A stretch of 64,000 bases of DNA from Allodiplogaster sudhausi (GCA_945643635.1 CALZFC010000101.1:1084501-1148500), one strand, 5' to 3'; counted from the stretch's first letter, positions 28,195-40,915 are shown. The notes: generated from the letters alone by a model not told the origin. Made by a program: numbers and translations.

Positions 28195-29461
28195 TGCGTT
28201 GCTCAGCTGGGTCATCACAGACCTCTTAACGGCTCTTTTAATTAAATTCCTTTCAATTCACGGAAACGCTCTGGTTCACTCCATAAAACAATAAGAAAGC
28301 ATGATAATAGCCGCAGGCGCCAAATGAAAGAGCACGTAATGAATAAGGAACAACCCTGAAAAGAGAACTAATCGGCTTGTAAACGAGAAGGGAAGGAGAT
28401 AAAGCTGAGAGAGGGCAATGAAAAGAGAGAAAGACCTATGGAAAGTATGAATGAATGCGTGACTGATGAAACGGAAAGGCCCAGCTGAATAGACAGAGAG
28501 AGACCGGGTTGCGCATGACACTTTCGCTTCGTTCCCACCGTTTTCTAGCGCGCTCAAGCGTGTCGCAAAGCAATCGATGCTAGTTTGATTTCGTTCGAGT
28601 GAAAATTCGCTGCTACAGTGAAATAGATTCACGGCAGAATTTGAGAGATACCGATGGACTATTTCAACATCTGTCCATCAAAAAGGAGAAGTGTCTGCAA
28701 TGAAAGTGGACAGATAAACTGGGTAAAGAAATAGGGAATAAGGTTCATCGAAGAAAGAGAAAAAGCACGCCAAAGAACATCTCAAACTTTGCCCCATTAT
28801 TCTTCTCTGACACAACATTAGCGAGAGAGAAAGAGAGAGGCCACGACAAGCCAAGGAAATTTACGATGACGCTGACGCTCAATCGATTGTGCTGAGAACA
28901 GAGAAGAAAGTGAGAATCAGAGGAAGAGGAGAGAGACAGAGAGAGAGAGGGAAAAGAAAGAGAGAGAAAAGTAAGAATGGACCGAAGTGCTGCACAGAGG
29001 GACTCCGCTCTTATGTTAGGCGGTGACAGAGAACAAGCATAGCAGAAGGAAGGAGAGATGAGAAAGAGAAAGAGAGAAAGTGGGCGAGAGCGTGTGATTG
29101 GGAAGAGAGGCAGAGACAGAGAAGATAAAGAGAATTTTCATGAGCGTTCTTGAACACTAGTGGTGCTGATGCACTTGGAGATGAAGAGTAATGGAATGAA
29201 GCATACGAGGGAACAATCAAGGCGGGAAGGAGAAGCCCGAATCTTCTCTCTTCCTCGTCCTATTCCTCTTCCCCTCTCTCTCTCTCTCTCTCTCTCTCTA
29301 GTTTTCTCTACCTCTCTCATCCTTCTGTTGCAATGCCTGCGCACTCTGCTTCATGGCAACAATCGCGACTAGCCACGGACAAACAAAATCCAGAAAGCGG
29401 TGAGGGCGAGAGAAGGCGAATAGAAAGAGGGAGAGAGAGAGAGAGAGTGAGTGAGAGACTT

Positions 29462-29492
<31 letters not shown>

Positions 29493-30356
29493 AGGTATCA
29501 CGGAGAGCAAGAAGAGAAGACCACCAGCAGATAGCAGCGGAATGTCCGTAATGCGCCCCTCCCAAACCACAGCCGAAGGACACTCCCACTAATAACCACC
29601 ATCAACTGTAAACACCTTAGACAAGATGACTAAAAGACAACAGATAACCAACACGATCAGCGTAAAGAGGGCCTGAAGGAGAAATTTGCGAGAGGAGGCC
29701 AATAGCAACATTCATCGATTTACCCCTTAATCCACATTCACCCAAACGGTAAAAATCCACACCACGCATAATTTCTATACACCATTCCAAAAGTTCTTGG
29801 ACTATGTTAGTGGAAGGATGGTGTATAATCATTATGCGTGGTTTATTTAACTTCTCGGGTGAATGTTTGTGAATGCGTGGATGGGTGAGTGTTGCTGTTT
29901 GACTCATGACTTGTATAAACACGTGATTGTTTTCGAGCGGGCGGTCATTTCGTTGTTTGATCTGCCAGTCCACAACTAACAACTTTTGAAGTTCCTTCTT
30001 CTGTTTTATTCTTCTAGGTTTGGCCAAGTATATGTCCGTTTGCAATGAGTGCGCAGCTGGTTTGATTGTCTTTAGTGAGCGTTGATCATTGGAGATTCTT
30101 AACGCGCTAATGGCTAATGGGATAGCCGAAAAGTGTATCGGGGGTTTCAAGGTTGAACATCGTTAGGAGGTGTTTTTCACTTTCTTTTTTTCCTCTCGTC
30201 TTTAATAACCACTTAGCAGCCTTTTTGCGTTTCCCGTAAAGGGAGCAATTTCCGCGTGCGAAAATGTGCTGAGAGAAAGACGCTGCTGTTAATGTGCGCT
30301 CATTTCCTGCTTGCCGATCGCCTAAGCAAGAAGTTTAATGACATTTCAGTGTCAGA
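28195..30356. promoter_or_regulatory. 2.2-kb divergent intergenic region, NudE / WAGO
   Basis: Separates two divergent genes. Contains GA/CT tracts (29271-29299, 29428-29490), a long imperfect inverted repeat (29704-29897) and a minus-strand open frame of 177 codons (29617-30150) with no recognisable domain. The acceptor tttcag at 30344-30349 lies 7 bp before the WAGO ATG, so the true WAGO 5' end may be spliced from this region or trans-spliced. Confidence 0.5.
29704..29897. repeat. Long imperfect inverted repeat / hairpin
   Basis: The core arms 29762-29788 and 29812-29841 pair closely around a 23-nt loop; both contain CCACGCATAAT and TATACACCAT in inverted form. Weaker complementarity extends outward to about 29704 and 29897 (shared AGCAACA and CATTCACCC). 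Could be a foldback element or a small-RNA precursor. Confidence 0.8.
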
Positions 30357-33300
30357 ATGACAGACGCGATCCTCAACGCCTTCAACAACCTCAAGATTGA
30401 GGTATGCTCTCCAGTACGTTCTCTAGAGTTTGCTTATTCTTTATCGATGGCAATTTTTCGGAAATGACATCAGCGTTCATTTTCAGCAGCCCGCTCAGAT
30501 TGCGAAGAAGCCGCATGGCAAGAGTGGCCAGAGCATCCCAGTGGTCACGAATGTCGTGCCTCTTCAGCTGCAGCCGAACGTGCCGTTCTTCAAGTATGAT
30601 TTCCGCGCCTACGCCCTGTTCGCAGGGAAAGATGGCAGGATTCACGAGAAGGAGCTGACGAAGCAGACGAGGGACGAGTCAGTTATTCTTGGAATGAAGT
30701 TGTTGATCTTGAAATGAATGATATTTACTTTGCTTCTCCACCTCAGCTTCACGGAGCAGGAGCGCAAGTCGGCGTCCGTACTCGTTATGCGCGAGATGCT
30801 CAAGCAAGCGGTCTTCAAGGACAAGGTGCTGATCTATGACCGAGCCGCGATTCTCTTCTCACTCGAACAGCTCCCAGGCATCGGAGACGGCGAGGTCGAG
30901 TTATTTGTCGAGAACAATTGCTTTATTCTTTCAAAAACATGTAATTTCAGAGCAGGTTTGACGTTCCGTCGAACATCCACCCTTCCACCAAGGAAGCGAC
31001 GAAGATTGAAGTCCGTCTCAAGCGTGCGACTGACTCCTTCCAGGTTCGCTGTTGTTCGCAGTTCTAGTTAGTTTCTGCAGAAGAAAAGAGAATAATCGCA
31101 GTGTTCAGGTCAGCACGAGCGACCTGAAGAACGTCGCTGGCGCGGACATGCGGGGAGGCGGCAAGGAACTGCTCGAGGTGCTCAACATCGCCACGAGTAA
31201 GAAGATCTTCGACAACCCCGAGTACGTTTAAACACTTCTCTTCTAGATAGAAGTCAGGCAAGAAGTGATATTCTTCAGGCTCTACATCACCTACGGGAAT
31301 GGGTGCATCTACCTGCTGGACCCGGCATCATGTGGCTTTCGCGAGAACGAAACGCCATCCATCTCCAACGACAAATATATGGGAATCGGACTCAACAAGT
31401 CCGTCAAGGTGCGGTCTCTTCACTTTTATCTTTCCTTAGTTGTGTATACCGTAGTTGTTTTAGATAAGACCACTTATTAATTCTAGATTGCAATAATTTG
31501 CTTGGCTTTCTAATCAGAATGCCAGTAACAAATCGGCCATTCTGTCAGGTCATCGAGGGCGCGCCTGGAGCCAAGGGTGGTTGCGCGGCCGGCCTTGTGG
31601 TCGACGTGAAGAAGACCGCCTTCCATTTCGACAATCAGCCGATGGACCAGAAACTGGACGAACTGATGAAAGAGCGAGGCCAGCCGACTCAGGCCATCTT
31701 CCGAGGCCATCTTCAGCCTCTTTCGCTGCTGCTCCGTGGTAGGCGCAGAAGTTCACGAATAGATTACAGTCGCAAGCTTTATTTATCGGGAGAGTGTTAA
31801 GCTGCGGAATACAGTAATACTCGACTTTTGTGATAACATTGTTTTAGATCTTAAATGCATCACCACGCACAACAAGGAGAGGACTACGGTGGTCACCATT
31901 GGTGCCCTCAGCAAGTTGCCGGTGAAGGACATGGTGTTAGTTTTCTTTTCAGAACAAACGGGAAAAGAGTTGTACATTCCCAAATTTCACTTCGGAATTT
32001 AAGAGCGGCAGACATTGTCGTATGAAAGCCCCTGTATGCCGCCACTCCTGGGATTAATTTGAGCCCGTTTGTACAGAAAAACATATAAAATGTTCTTTTG
32101 TGAAACACATTAGATCGCGATAGCGCCCAATCTTTAAAATTCATGCGTTTGTCGTCTGAAGATTGTTGCCTTGATGGAACTTGTGCAGTTGATGTTGCAC
32201 AAATAGGCTCAGTTTTAAAGGATCTATAGTATGCAGTACGTATCTCCTACACTTTCAGCGTCGACAGGAAGGATGGGAGCAGGATGACCCTGCCCGAATA
32301 CTACCTGAAGAAGTACAACATTAAGCTCAAGTTAGCACCGGCTTGGTATGCAACCGACTCCTTGTCAAATTGTACCATTAAGGCGTGCCGATCTGCCGGC
32401 CATCCTCAACAAGTTCGACAAGAACGCGTACCCGGCCGAACTCCTCATCGTCGCCCCGAATCAGCGAGTCAAGACGAACCAGGCGACAAGGGACATGATC
32501 GACGTCCTCATCAAGGTTTTTTCCAAGGGATTCTGTTTGAGCTCGAGGAGCGAAACGCAAGGAATGGTGGGATTATTACATTCTGAATCCGTGAATAAAG
32601 GAGACAATGATTTTTCCGCCTTGCAGGCTTCGGCCACTCATCCCGACAACCGCCTCGCGCAGACGGCCATCCTTGCCAAGCAGCTCAGCAGCCCTCTCGT
32701 GGCCAAGACCGGGATCACCATCCCACCCATCAACTCAAAGGAAGACTTCACTCGCGCCGCTCTTACGGTTTGTTGTTTTTGGAAGTACATATTCACAGCA
32801 GCATGAAGTGCGTGCTCATGATCCCCTCGATATGTTATCTGCTAGGTCTCCCATGGTTTGCAGGTGAATGGCAGAGCTATGCCACCAGTCCAACTTCTGA
32901 ACGGCAAGCGCTTCACTCTGCCTGCCTCGCTTGCCAAGTGGGCCGCTGTCCATCTCACGGATCGCCCGGTCAACTGCTTCCAGTATGTCCTGTCCCACTC
33001 TTGCGTTTAGCTTTACATGTTCAAAAAATGTTTTAAAGCTGCACGTAAAAAGTGAATTGCCTGCCGTTCCTAGATCAATAACATTCATTAATTATGCCTG
33101 GTACCGTTTATCAGTAAACTTAAGCGACATTCAGGGACTTTGTGAACTGGTACGCCAAGATGGGCAATGACTACGGCATGCAAATCGCCAAGCCGGCATT
33201 CGTGAAGATCCTCGGGCAGTATCAGGTGATTCAAGAGAGTTAGACATGAAATATTGGATGAGAATTGAAGATTGGTAACTTTATTTTCTGTTAGGTCGCT

Positions 33301-35045
33301 GAAGCGATGGGAGTTGCGAAGGCTCAGGGACTCCAGTTCGTTCTCTTCGTGTCGGACGACCGCAATAAGGACCACGGTCATTATTTTTGGTTGTGGACAT
33401 TGGTTATTAAAATGGTTCATTTATGAGAAAGGTCATTTTTATTCTTTAGATGAGATCAAGGCACTCGAGCACGAACACGGAATTCTCACGCAGGAAATCA
33501 AGACCAAGACCGTCTCGAGGGTCAGGATTCAGATGGAGATCATTTTTGTTCTGTCTAATCAGAGAGTTGTTGCAGATGATGGAGAAAAGACAGTCGAACA
33601 CACTCGAGAACATCCTTCGCAAGACGAACGAGAAGCTGGGAGGAGTCAACAGCGTCTTGAAGCCAGAGAGGTATTTTCCTTACACTTTTCAAACTTTTCA
33701 ATCGTGATGAAAACTTTAATTGTTTTGTCTTGAGTGGCTCGAAGTACCTGCACGCAAGAGACACTCTGGTGATCGGACTCACCATCACGCAGCCGCGTGG
33801 AATGCTCAAGTCTGACTACATGGCCGGTGTGTATCCCTATTCAGTGGTGTTGTATACAACGTTGTTTGCTTAGGACGCGGACCGGAACACCCGGTCGTGA
33901 TCGCGTGGGGCTCGAACAGCGGCCGAGTGGTGCAGGGAGGGAACGCCGCCACGAGGGATACCGCTGGTCGCCTCAACTTCTCAGGCGGCTACCGCTATGC
34001 CAACCCGGCCGAGTGGTCCGAGGCTAGTTTCTTCTTTTCCTTTTTGGAGGTTGCACCGATAGCTGTCCATCCTTCACGGTTTCTGTTGACGTTTTGTGTG
34101 TAGTTAAAAAGCTGCTGCTGTTATCACCTAAGCAGATGTATCATTTTCAGGCGAATGGTGGAAATGGAAAGATGGAGCTCTGCCTCATCAGCCTCTTCGT
34201 TGACATCCTGAAGGAGTTCAAGGCGAACCGCGGAGTCACCCCCGCAAGACTGGTGGTCTACCGAGGAGGAGTGTCGGATGGACAGCTCAAGGAAGTGGCG
34301 AGCAAGGAGAAGAGCCTCTGGCAAGCTGCCTTCTCCTCCCTCAGCCCCAACTACAAGCCGAATCTCTTCATCATCGCGGCTGCCAAGGATCACACGGATC
34401 GCCTCTACAGAAAGGACATTCGCCCCGACGCACGCGTCCCCGACAAGAACCTCGCGCCTGGCTCAGTCGTGGACTCGGGCATTGTCAATCCGGAGCGAAA
34501 CGAGTTCTATCTCATCGCGCACAAGGCGCTTCAGGTATGGTACCATCTAGTTTTATATGATGGGTGTGCACGAATATTGCATGATGCAAGCGGAAAGCCT
34601 AAGTGAATGACTTGCAGGGCACTGCGAAGGCGACGAAGTACAGTCTCATCGTGGAGAACACTCCCAGCCCAATCACCATGGACGAACTCGAGGAGATGAC
34701 GAATGGACTGTGCAATCTCTACCAGGTGGAGTGCCTTCTCTCTGTTAGGAGTCTTTCTCTCTCTCCCTCGGTTCATTCCCCATTCATGATTTCCATGCAG
34801 ATCGTCAGCACTCCCGTGTCTCTCCCTGCTCCGCTGTATATCGCGGACCAGTACGCCAAGCGCGGCGTGGCGCAGTTCGCGTACAGAACGTTCGTCTGAC
34901 TATTCTTTCACAACTACCTCTCTCAGTTTTGTGTTTGTTCAGGGGCAATTCGCTCTCTCTCGAGAACTGGGACATCGACAAGGTCAACGAGGAGCACGCC
35001 GTTGTCCCCGGTTTTGCCCTTTCTGGCCTTCGCTTCAACGCCTAA
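30357..35045 (+). CDS. WAGO-type Argonaute, slicer residues lost
   Basis: About 22 short exons in consistent phase give roughly 930 aa. Order: N domain (PVVTNVVPLQLQPNVPFFKY), linker, PAZ (ends VVDRKDGSRMTLPEYYLKKY), MID (LLNGKRFTLPASLAKWAAVH), PIWI, and the C-terminus SGLRFNA. In PIWI the catalytic Asp-Glu-Asp-His set is not kept. The first Asp site reads VIGLTITQP (Thr), the YRDG site reads VVYRGGVSDGQL (Gly), and the His site reads PLYIADQYAKRG (Asp). This pattern, with the PVVTN opening, fits the nematode WAGO clade, whose members bind secondary 22G small RNAs and silence without slicing. One intron uses a GC donor (TCCGAG|GCTAGT). An AATAAA signal lies at 35298-35303. Assignment to a named worm gene is not possible by eye. 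Confidence 0.92.
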
Positions 35046-35769
35046 AAGGACTCTCTACAACGTTGGTTCACTCGATGTATATAATACATCTCGCTGAGTT
35101 GTTATTTTTTTTTATATTTCGATTGACTGGTATTATTCTGTATTGCCAGGTATTACTGCCAAGTTTTCTGACTGTCGCTTGCATCATTGAAGCTTTTTTG
35201 CCTTATTTACTAGCTATCGATTAGCGTATTGTCACTTTAAGTATTCGTTTCGTTGGTATTATTGGCTTTAAAAAGGTCTTTTCACTTCTTGGAAAGAAAT
35301 AAATCTGCATTTTTCCCTGCCTTGAAATCGCATAAATAAGCGTGCATCTCTCTCCCCTCCCCGTGTTAAGAAGTAGGAAAAGGGATAGAGGCGGGTTAAG
35401 GGCATTGTCACGAGATTCGTAATTCAATACGCAAACGTTTGGCTGGTAGACAAGGTAAGCGAGAACAGTTCTGGAATCCGGGCCGCTCCGGAAGGAGTCT
35501 CAATCCGCAAGAAGAGGTGGTTGAAGGGGGGGAGGTGCTGATTGTAGAGTTAACGGAGAAGAGCAGAGGCAGAAGGAGTGTCTTATCTAGAGTTCATATT
35601 TGCCAACGTGAGAAATACAACAACCTCTCATGAAAAAAAAACTTTATTTACAGAATCGAAGTAATACCAGCACCTCTATATACACTGAGAATTCTAAAGG
35701 GCTGAAGATACTGCCAAGACTTGTTTTCTTAAAAAAAACGCCAATTTTATTACTGTGAAGCAACAATGA
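35046..35769. other. Convergent intergenic region between WAGO and LUC7-like genes
   Basis: 3' flanks of both genes. A short plus-strand frame (35439-35633) is present but has no recognisable content. Confidence 0.55.
35298..35303 (+). terminator. Candidate polyadenylation signal of WAGO gene
   Basis: AATAAA 253 bp after the WAGO stop codon, before the convergent LUC7-like gene. Confidence 0.45.
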
Positions 35770-37440
35770 TTATAAGTTGAAGCAATTGCCCGTATGTTTG
35801 AGATATTTGAAAGAGAAGAAAACTTCGATGAGCAAAGTTAGCTGCTGTAGAATAAATGATCCGAGATCGATGAGATCACCATTCATTCCCACCGCCGATG
35901 AGCACTGCGGCTGCGACTTCTGCTTCGTCTTCTCTCTCGAGGACTCCGCTTCCCTCTTGGGCTGCGCGAGCGAGATCGGCTTCGACTCTATATCATTCTC
36001 ATTTACTTTTAATATTAAAGAACAAATAAACTGGCTAAAACTAGGTCAATAACAATATAAGAATTTCTGACTACCTTGCATACGATAAAGGTTTTCATAC
36101 AAACAATGGGTAAAAAAGAGGATCCACAAACCCTCGCATGTCGCTGTGATCTTCCGGACGAGAAGAATGACATGGTATCCGTCAGCTCGATTGACTCCCG
36201 CTCTGCCTTTTTCAGTACATCAATCTTCTGAGCTTCCCAAGTTCGAGTTTCTCTGAAAATTGTAAAAATGTTAGACGCTTACGTGGAATATACCATAATA
36301 ACAGCTGAATTACTAACCTTCTAAGCCAGTCGGGATCAATTTCCGAAATATGCAGCTTCATCGTGTCGAGAAGGTTCGATAGCAGCATAAAACCTAAGGA
36401 AACAACATTTAATCCCATATCAATGCTTAAAACTGAAATAATAAACTAAATATTCAACGCACCCTGATGAACGCGGCCCCCTTCGTGTTCCTCCTTCTTC
36501 TCCATAAATATCGTCTGGTATCGTCCGTTGCACGACTAAACTTAACAATTAAAATAGGATAATAAAAAACTGCTTCTAGTTATCATTCCTTCCTCACAAT
36601 GGAGTACCGTAACCATTAAAAATAGACTTTAAGTAACTAAGCAACAGACATCGCACACGGCCTGCTGGTTATTTGTGTTAGTGGTCGTGTTGGCTGCCCT
36701 CAACTCTTCCTGTCTTGCCTTCAACGCAGCCGCAATATCGCAGAAGCGGTCGACGCCGTTAACTTCTCCTTAAATACGAAGCAGGCGATATATGCAACGA
36801 GAAAAGAAACTAATTTTCTAATAACAACATAAGCAATCTGAATGAACCATTTTCGGCAGCTTGGCTCGCTTGTTCGAGAGCTTCTCCGAGTTCCTTCTCG
36901 ACCTTCTGCAGCTCCTGTGTTGTTGTTGCCATTGCAATAGTTGCCGCTTTCGAGTTGGTGCCTGTAGATTCAGTGTGAGGATTGTGAAATAATAGTATTA
37001 TAGCTCTATAGCTGCAAATACAACTTCAACATATATAATGAAGAAACCCAGACGAATTTAGTAGAAAAAACCGTTAAACCGAATGTTTTTTCTATAACGT
37101 AAATGAATGATGTACGGACACACTTGCTCACCAGAGAAAGAAACCACAAATAGAGATGGAACAGAAGTAAAAAAAAACCTAGAAAAACTTAGTCTCTTAA
37201 GCGCTTCTTGTTCTCGTAAACGGCCTGCATATTGGTAAGTTTAATCTCCGCAATCTTTCGAAACATGTCCTGCAAAATGTGCACCGGGATGAAAAAAACC
37301 TTTATAAGCCAAACAATTACAACTAAAAAAGAAGCCCCGACTTAGATTAAGAAATAAAAATAATAATCTTACACCTACCTTTTCAAATCCCAGCTTCAAG
37401 TAATCATCAGAATTCAGATATTCCCTTCTGAATAATAAAT

Positions 37441-37486
<46 letters not shown>

Positions 37487-37808
37487 TGGCGAATAAAGAA
37501 GGAATACCTGGTAGCCTCCTCGTGATCTTTCAAACAATAGCCAAGCATCACCCTTGTGTTCTTGAACATCTCCACTGGACAGTAACCACTGGCGAGAAAG
37601 AACTCACAAGACGTGCTTTTCTGCAAGAACATCGTGATTCTAAAGTAGTAATCCATAAAGACTACACAGACTAAGGAAACCGAGCTTGAGTAAGAAATTC
37701 CATTAAAGAGGAAACCTTAAATGCAGGGACGACTTCAGCTCCAGTGATATTACGGCTGTGCCCCATAAGCTCGTTCAGAGCCCGCGCAATTTCGTCTTTC
37801 GCATTCAT
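35770..37808 (-). CDS. LUC7L3: LUC7-like U1 snRNP splicing factor
   Basis: About ten exons. The start MNAKDEIARALNELMGHSRN matches the LUC7 N-terminal helix. Zinc finger 1 reads CEFFLASGYCPVEMFKNTR with a downstream C-L-K-D-H. Middle coiled coils (REYLNSDDYLKLGFEK; QELQKVEKELGEALEQASQ) and the E-V-N-G-V-D linker follow. Zinc finger 2 is C-D-V-C with H-E-G-G-R-V-H-Q-G-F. The known role is U1 snRNP-bound selection of 5' splice sites. The C-terminal tail is basic/Ser-containing but lacks the long RS repeat of vertebrate LUC7L3. The exact last exon and stop (35770-35772) are less certain than the rest. An (AT)n microsatellite (37444-37483) sits in the intron between the zinc-finger-1 exon and the next exon. 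Confidence 0.88.
37444..37483. repeat. (TA)n microsatellite
   Basis: About 20 uninterrupted TA units in a LUC7-like intron, the only long TA run in the window. Confidence 0.97.
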
Positions 37809-38034
37809 CGTGCGATTCGAAGACTTCTAAATATTGCAAATCATCAAACAGTTGCAAAACCTGCTACGAAATTAAAATTTATTTAGCCACTACTATCAAA
37901 ATAGTAAATGAAAAATATTAACTACGATTAATTAATGAAATCAAGAAACTTGGCATACACAGAACCCGAATCGAGCTACAAACCACAAATCACTTCCACC
38001 AATCTACGCATTCACAGATGTTGGGTTTTGTCAT

Positions 38035-38388
38035 TTGATAGGTCACATTTTTGACACGCTAAGTGCTAACATTTCGGATATTACCCGCACTGCTTCCTAC
38101 AATCCATTTTCAAAATTCCAAAGCAGCGTTTGCCTAGCAGATCCTAACCAAATCCACACTGCCGCTTCCTTTCTTATACATAAGCTGCCAATAGTTTCAC
38201 GTGAATTATTACACGATGACCAATTGCATCACAGCACTTTAATGAAACAGTTAATTGTTAGAGTCAACAACAAGGCATATTTTACAGCTGATAATGTGCT
38301 TGCCTTGAACGAAATGTCATACAACCAGTCAGATGTTTCATCTGGGCGCAAAAATAAATTCATTAAACGACCAGTTATATCAAGTTGA
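38035..38388 (+). CDS. Small open frame, 117 aa, unrecognised
   Basis: A single uninterrupted frame starting MIGHIFDTLSANISD, 227 bp upstream of and divergent from the LUC7-like gene. Composition is ordinary rather than repeat-driven. There is no signal peptide, membrane helix or motif I recognise. It could be a short gene, an exon of a longer gene, or chance; I see no homologous neighbour exons. Confidence 0.3.
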   Translation: MIGHIFDTLSANISDITRTASYNPFSKFQSSVCLADPNQIHTAASFLIHKLPIVSRELLHDDQLHHSTLMKQLIVRVNNKAYFTADNVLALNEMSYNQSDVSSGRKNKFIKRPVISS

Positions 38389-38581
38389 ACTATAAAAGAA
38401 TCTACAAAGAATAGAAGAAAAAAACATATACAGTATGCGAAATCAAAGAACCTCGATATGAGAAACGGAACCTGCTGAATAACTTATTGTTAGCAGATAA
38501 AAATTCGCACTGACAATACATAAAAACGCAGTCTCAATCAAATCCTAAAAAAAAGAACAATATTATGACTATACAATGCAA

Positions 38582-39320
38582 TTACAAGTATGCTGAATAT
38601 TTTTGCAGAAGTGAGTTTGTCTCCTCTCGCAGTTTCGCCGAACCCTCACGGAGCGCGGACATCTAAAAAAAAAAGAGTTTTCAATGCCTTCTAGAGTCTT
38701 TGGACTTTAGAGATCGTCGGAACAAATAAAATTCTAAAGAAAAGTGATTAAATGAAAACCTCTTGAGATAGTTGTGCGACCTCCTTTGACGGAGGGGAGT
38801 TCTTCTTCAAGCACTCGAGCTCGACCGGGAATGCAGAACAATTGTCGTGGACCCGTGGGGGAGAAGAGAGCACCGTCGTATTGCGTAAGGCTTTACTCGA
38901 GAAGAGAGGCTCCAGCATCGACCAGCTGGGCTTCTCCGTCCTTTAAAATGACAAAATTATACTCCTAAATGACACGGTCATGAAAAATCAAAAGGAAAAG
39001 ATTTAATTACTACTAAAACAGGTAGAAAGTAACTAATACTTCAATTTAGCCTTTTCTAGGCTCTAGTTAAACACAATTAAATAGTCAACTTAACTCAACT
39101 CTTTGTTTCGACTGCTATTCCGAAATATGTTTAAATACTTGAATAAAATGTTATTATCTCCTATTAGAAGGACTGACATAATTATCTTGGGTGAGATATC
39201 CCGTGTTGTGGCGAGGACGGGGTCGCTCCTCCTCTGCTTCTGTCGTTTGATGAGCCTCTTTCCTGGGGTTGCGGATGGCTGCCAGCCGCAGCGAGTCTGC
39301 TCAGACAGCGCGTAGTCCAT
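38582..39320 (-). CDS. Small coiled-coil protein, 134 aa, unrecognised
   Basis: Three exons, 39320-39178, 38940-38760 and 38662-38582, sum to 405 nt with phases 2 then 0 matching. The N-terminus starts MDYALSEQTRCGWQPSATPG and has a basic stretch KRLIKRQKQRRSD (possible nuclear signal). The middle is Ser/Pro-rich. The C-terminal helix has a leucine-spaced coiled-coil look (EVAQLSQEMSALREGSAKLR, then EETNSLLQKYSAYL). No domain recognised. It is divergent from the globin gene across 498 bp. Confidence 0.7.
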
Positions 39321-39818
39321 ATCTTAAGAAAACAAAAATTGATTCAGTCTTTGACTAAAGTGAAGAAAGAAACACAGAGTACCGTTAAAAAGTGACAACC
39401 ACATTGCCTAGAAAGAATTCTGAAAATTCAACCTAATCCTCGACTTGAAATCTCTGCAAATATTATTGCTTTTAAATGATGTTTCCTGCGCACAGGACCA
39501 CTCGAAATAGATGGACAAAAAAACCCATTAGGAATCCGTAGAGGTTCTAATACGCACATCTCCCATTTACACTCCCTTCACTGTGACTTCCGATGTGCAA
39601 ATGACGGTGAAATCGTATTTAGCCGCCCTGATTCGTATGGCGCAGGAAGATCGCGGGAGTGACGGAGAGAGAGAAAACGGAGGGTGAGAGTGAGAGAGAG
39701 AGAGTGAGAGAGACCTTTTTGCTTCCCCACTCCAGACCTATCTTCCTGGTTGCTCCTCATATAAAAGGGCGACTTTATACGAGATTCAAAAACCTGCCTG
39801 CTAGTTTCCCCCTTCTCC
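39321..39818. promoter_or_regulatory. Divergent promoter region, 134-aa gene / globin
   Basis: 498 bp between two opposite start codons. No clear box motifs; a GA-rich patch lies near 39660-39715. Confidence 0.5.
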
Positions 39819-40876
39819 ATGTATCGGGATCACATCTCTGAGCAGAAAAGGGATGCCGACCGAACCAGCATGGGCATGTACTCTCTGTCTCTCCGCGAAA
39901 AGCACGACTCTTCTTCGACTGGCTCCTCTGCCCCTCTTCCCGACTCCCCTGACTCCTCTGACACTCTTCTGCCAGCCATGTCAATCTCATCGGAGAGATC
40001 AACCAGCGATGGAGTCCTCTCACCCTCAATCAAGAGTTCCTCTTCCACCCTCTCCTCTAAGGAGGACAACGCTGCTGAGAAGCTGCGGTGCACTTTCACA
40101 ACACTTGCAGCTCGGCCATTGCATGTCAAGGTAGTCAATAATCTAGTCTCATTAAAAAGAGTAAAAGAGCTATGATGATGAAAATGGCAGACATTTCGAC
40201 TGAAATAAAATATAGATTACGGCAGGTAACTAAGATGAGGGGAGATCCATTCAAGCCCGAGTTCAGTCGAATTCAGACTCCAGAAGAGATACGTAAGCAC
40301 CCTAATATTTATTGTTAGTGCCTTAAAAATGCAAATATCAAAAACAAGATTGCAGAAGAATTAAGCGCGGCTCAGCTCGCGCGCCTGACAAAAGAGCAGC
40401 GAGATCTCATCTCCCGTACTTTTGCAGTTCTTGAGAGGGATCCAGTCAGACATGCGCTCGCCATGTTCGTCATGTTAGTACTCTTTTAAACTCCATCTCG
40501 ACATCTGGATTTACAACTGCTTCAAAATGCTCTGCTCTAAGGCAAAAAAAAACCAAGTCGTTAAACTATACTTGGTCACACGACGATTACGGTAGACCTT
40601 ACAGTACCCTGATTGATTGATTTCAGGATGTTCGCGGACCACCCTCGCCACAAGCACATCTGGCCACAGTTCCGCGCCATCCCCGACTCCGCTCTCATGC
40701 ACGCGGCCGAGCTGAAGAAGCACGCCTCGGTCTACATGACTGGCCTTCGTTCAATCATCGAGTCCATGGAGGATGACGCGAGACTCGCAAGCCATCTCAA
40801 GAGAATCGCAAGGGCGCACATCAAGTGGAACATTCACAAGATACATCTCGTGGCTAGTCTCCTTTCATCTTACAGG

Positions 40877-40915
<39 letters not shown>

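Noticed and set aside
35439..35633. 64-codon plus-strand frame between WAGO and the LUC7-like gene
   Set aside because: Short, purine-rich and without partners; in the 3' flank of two convergent genes.
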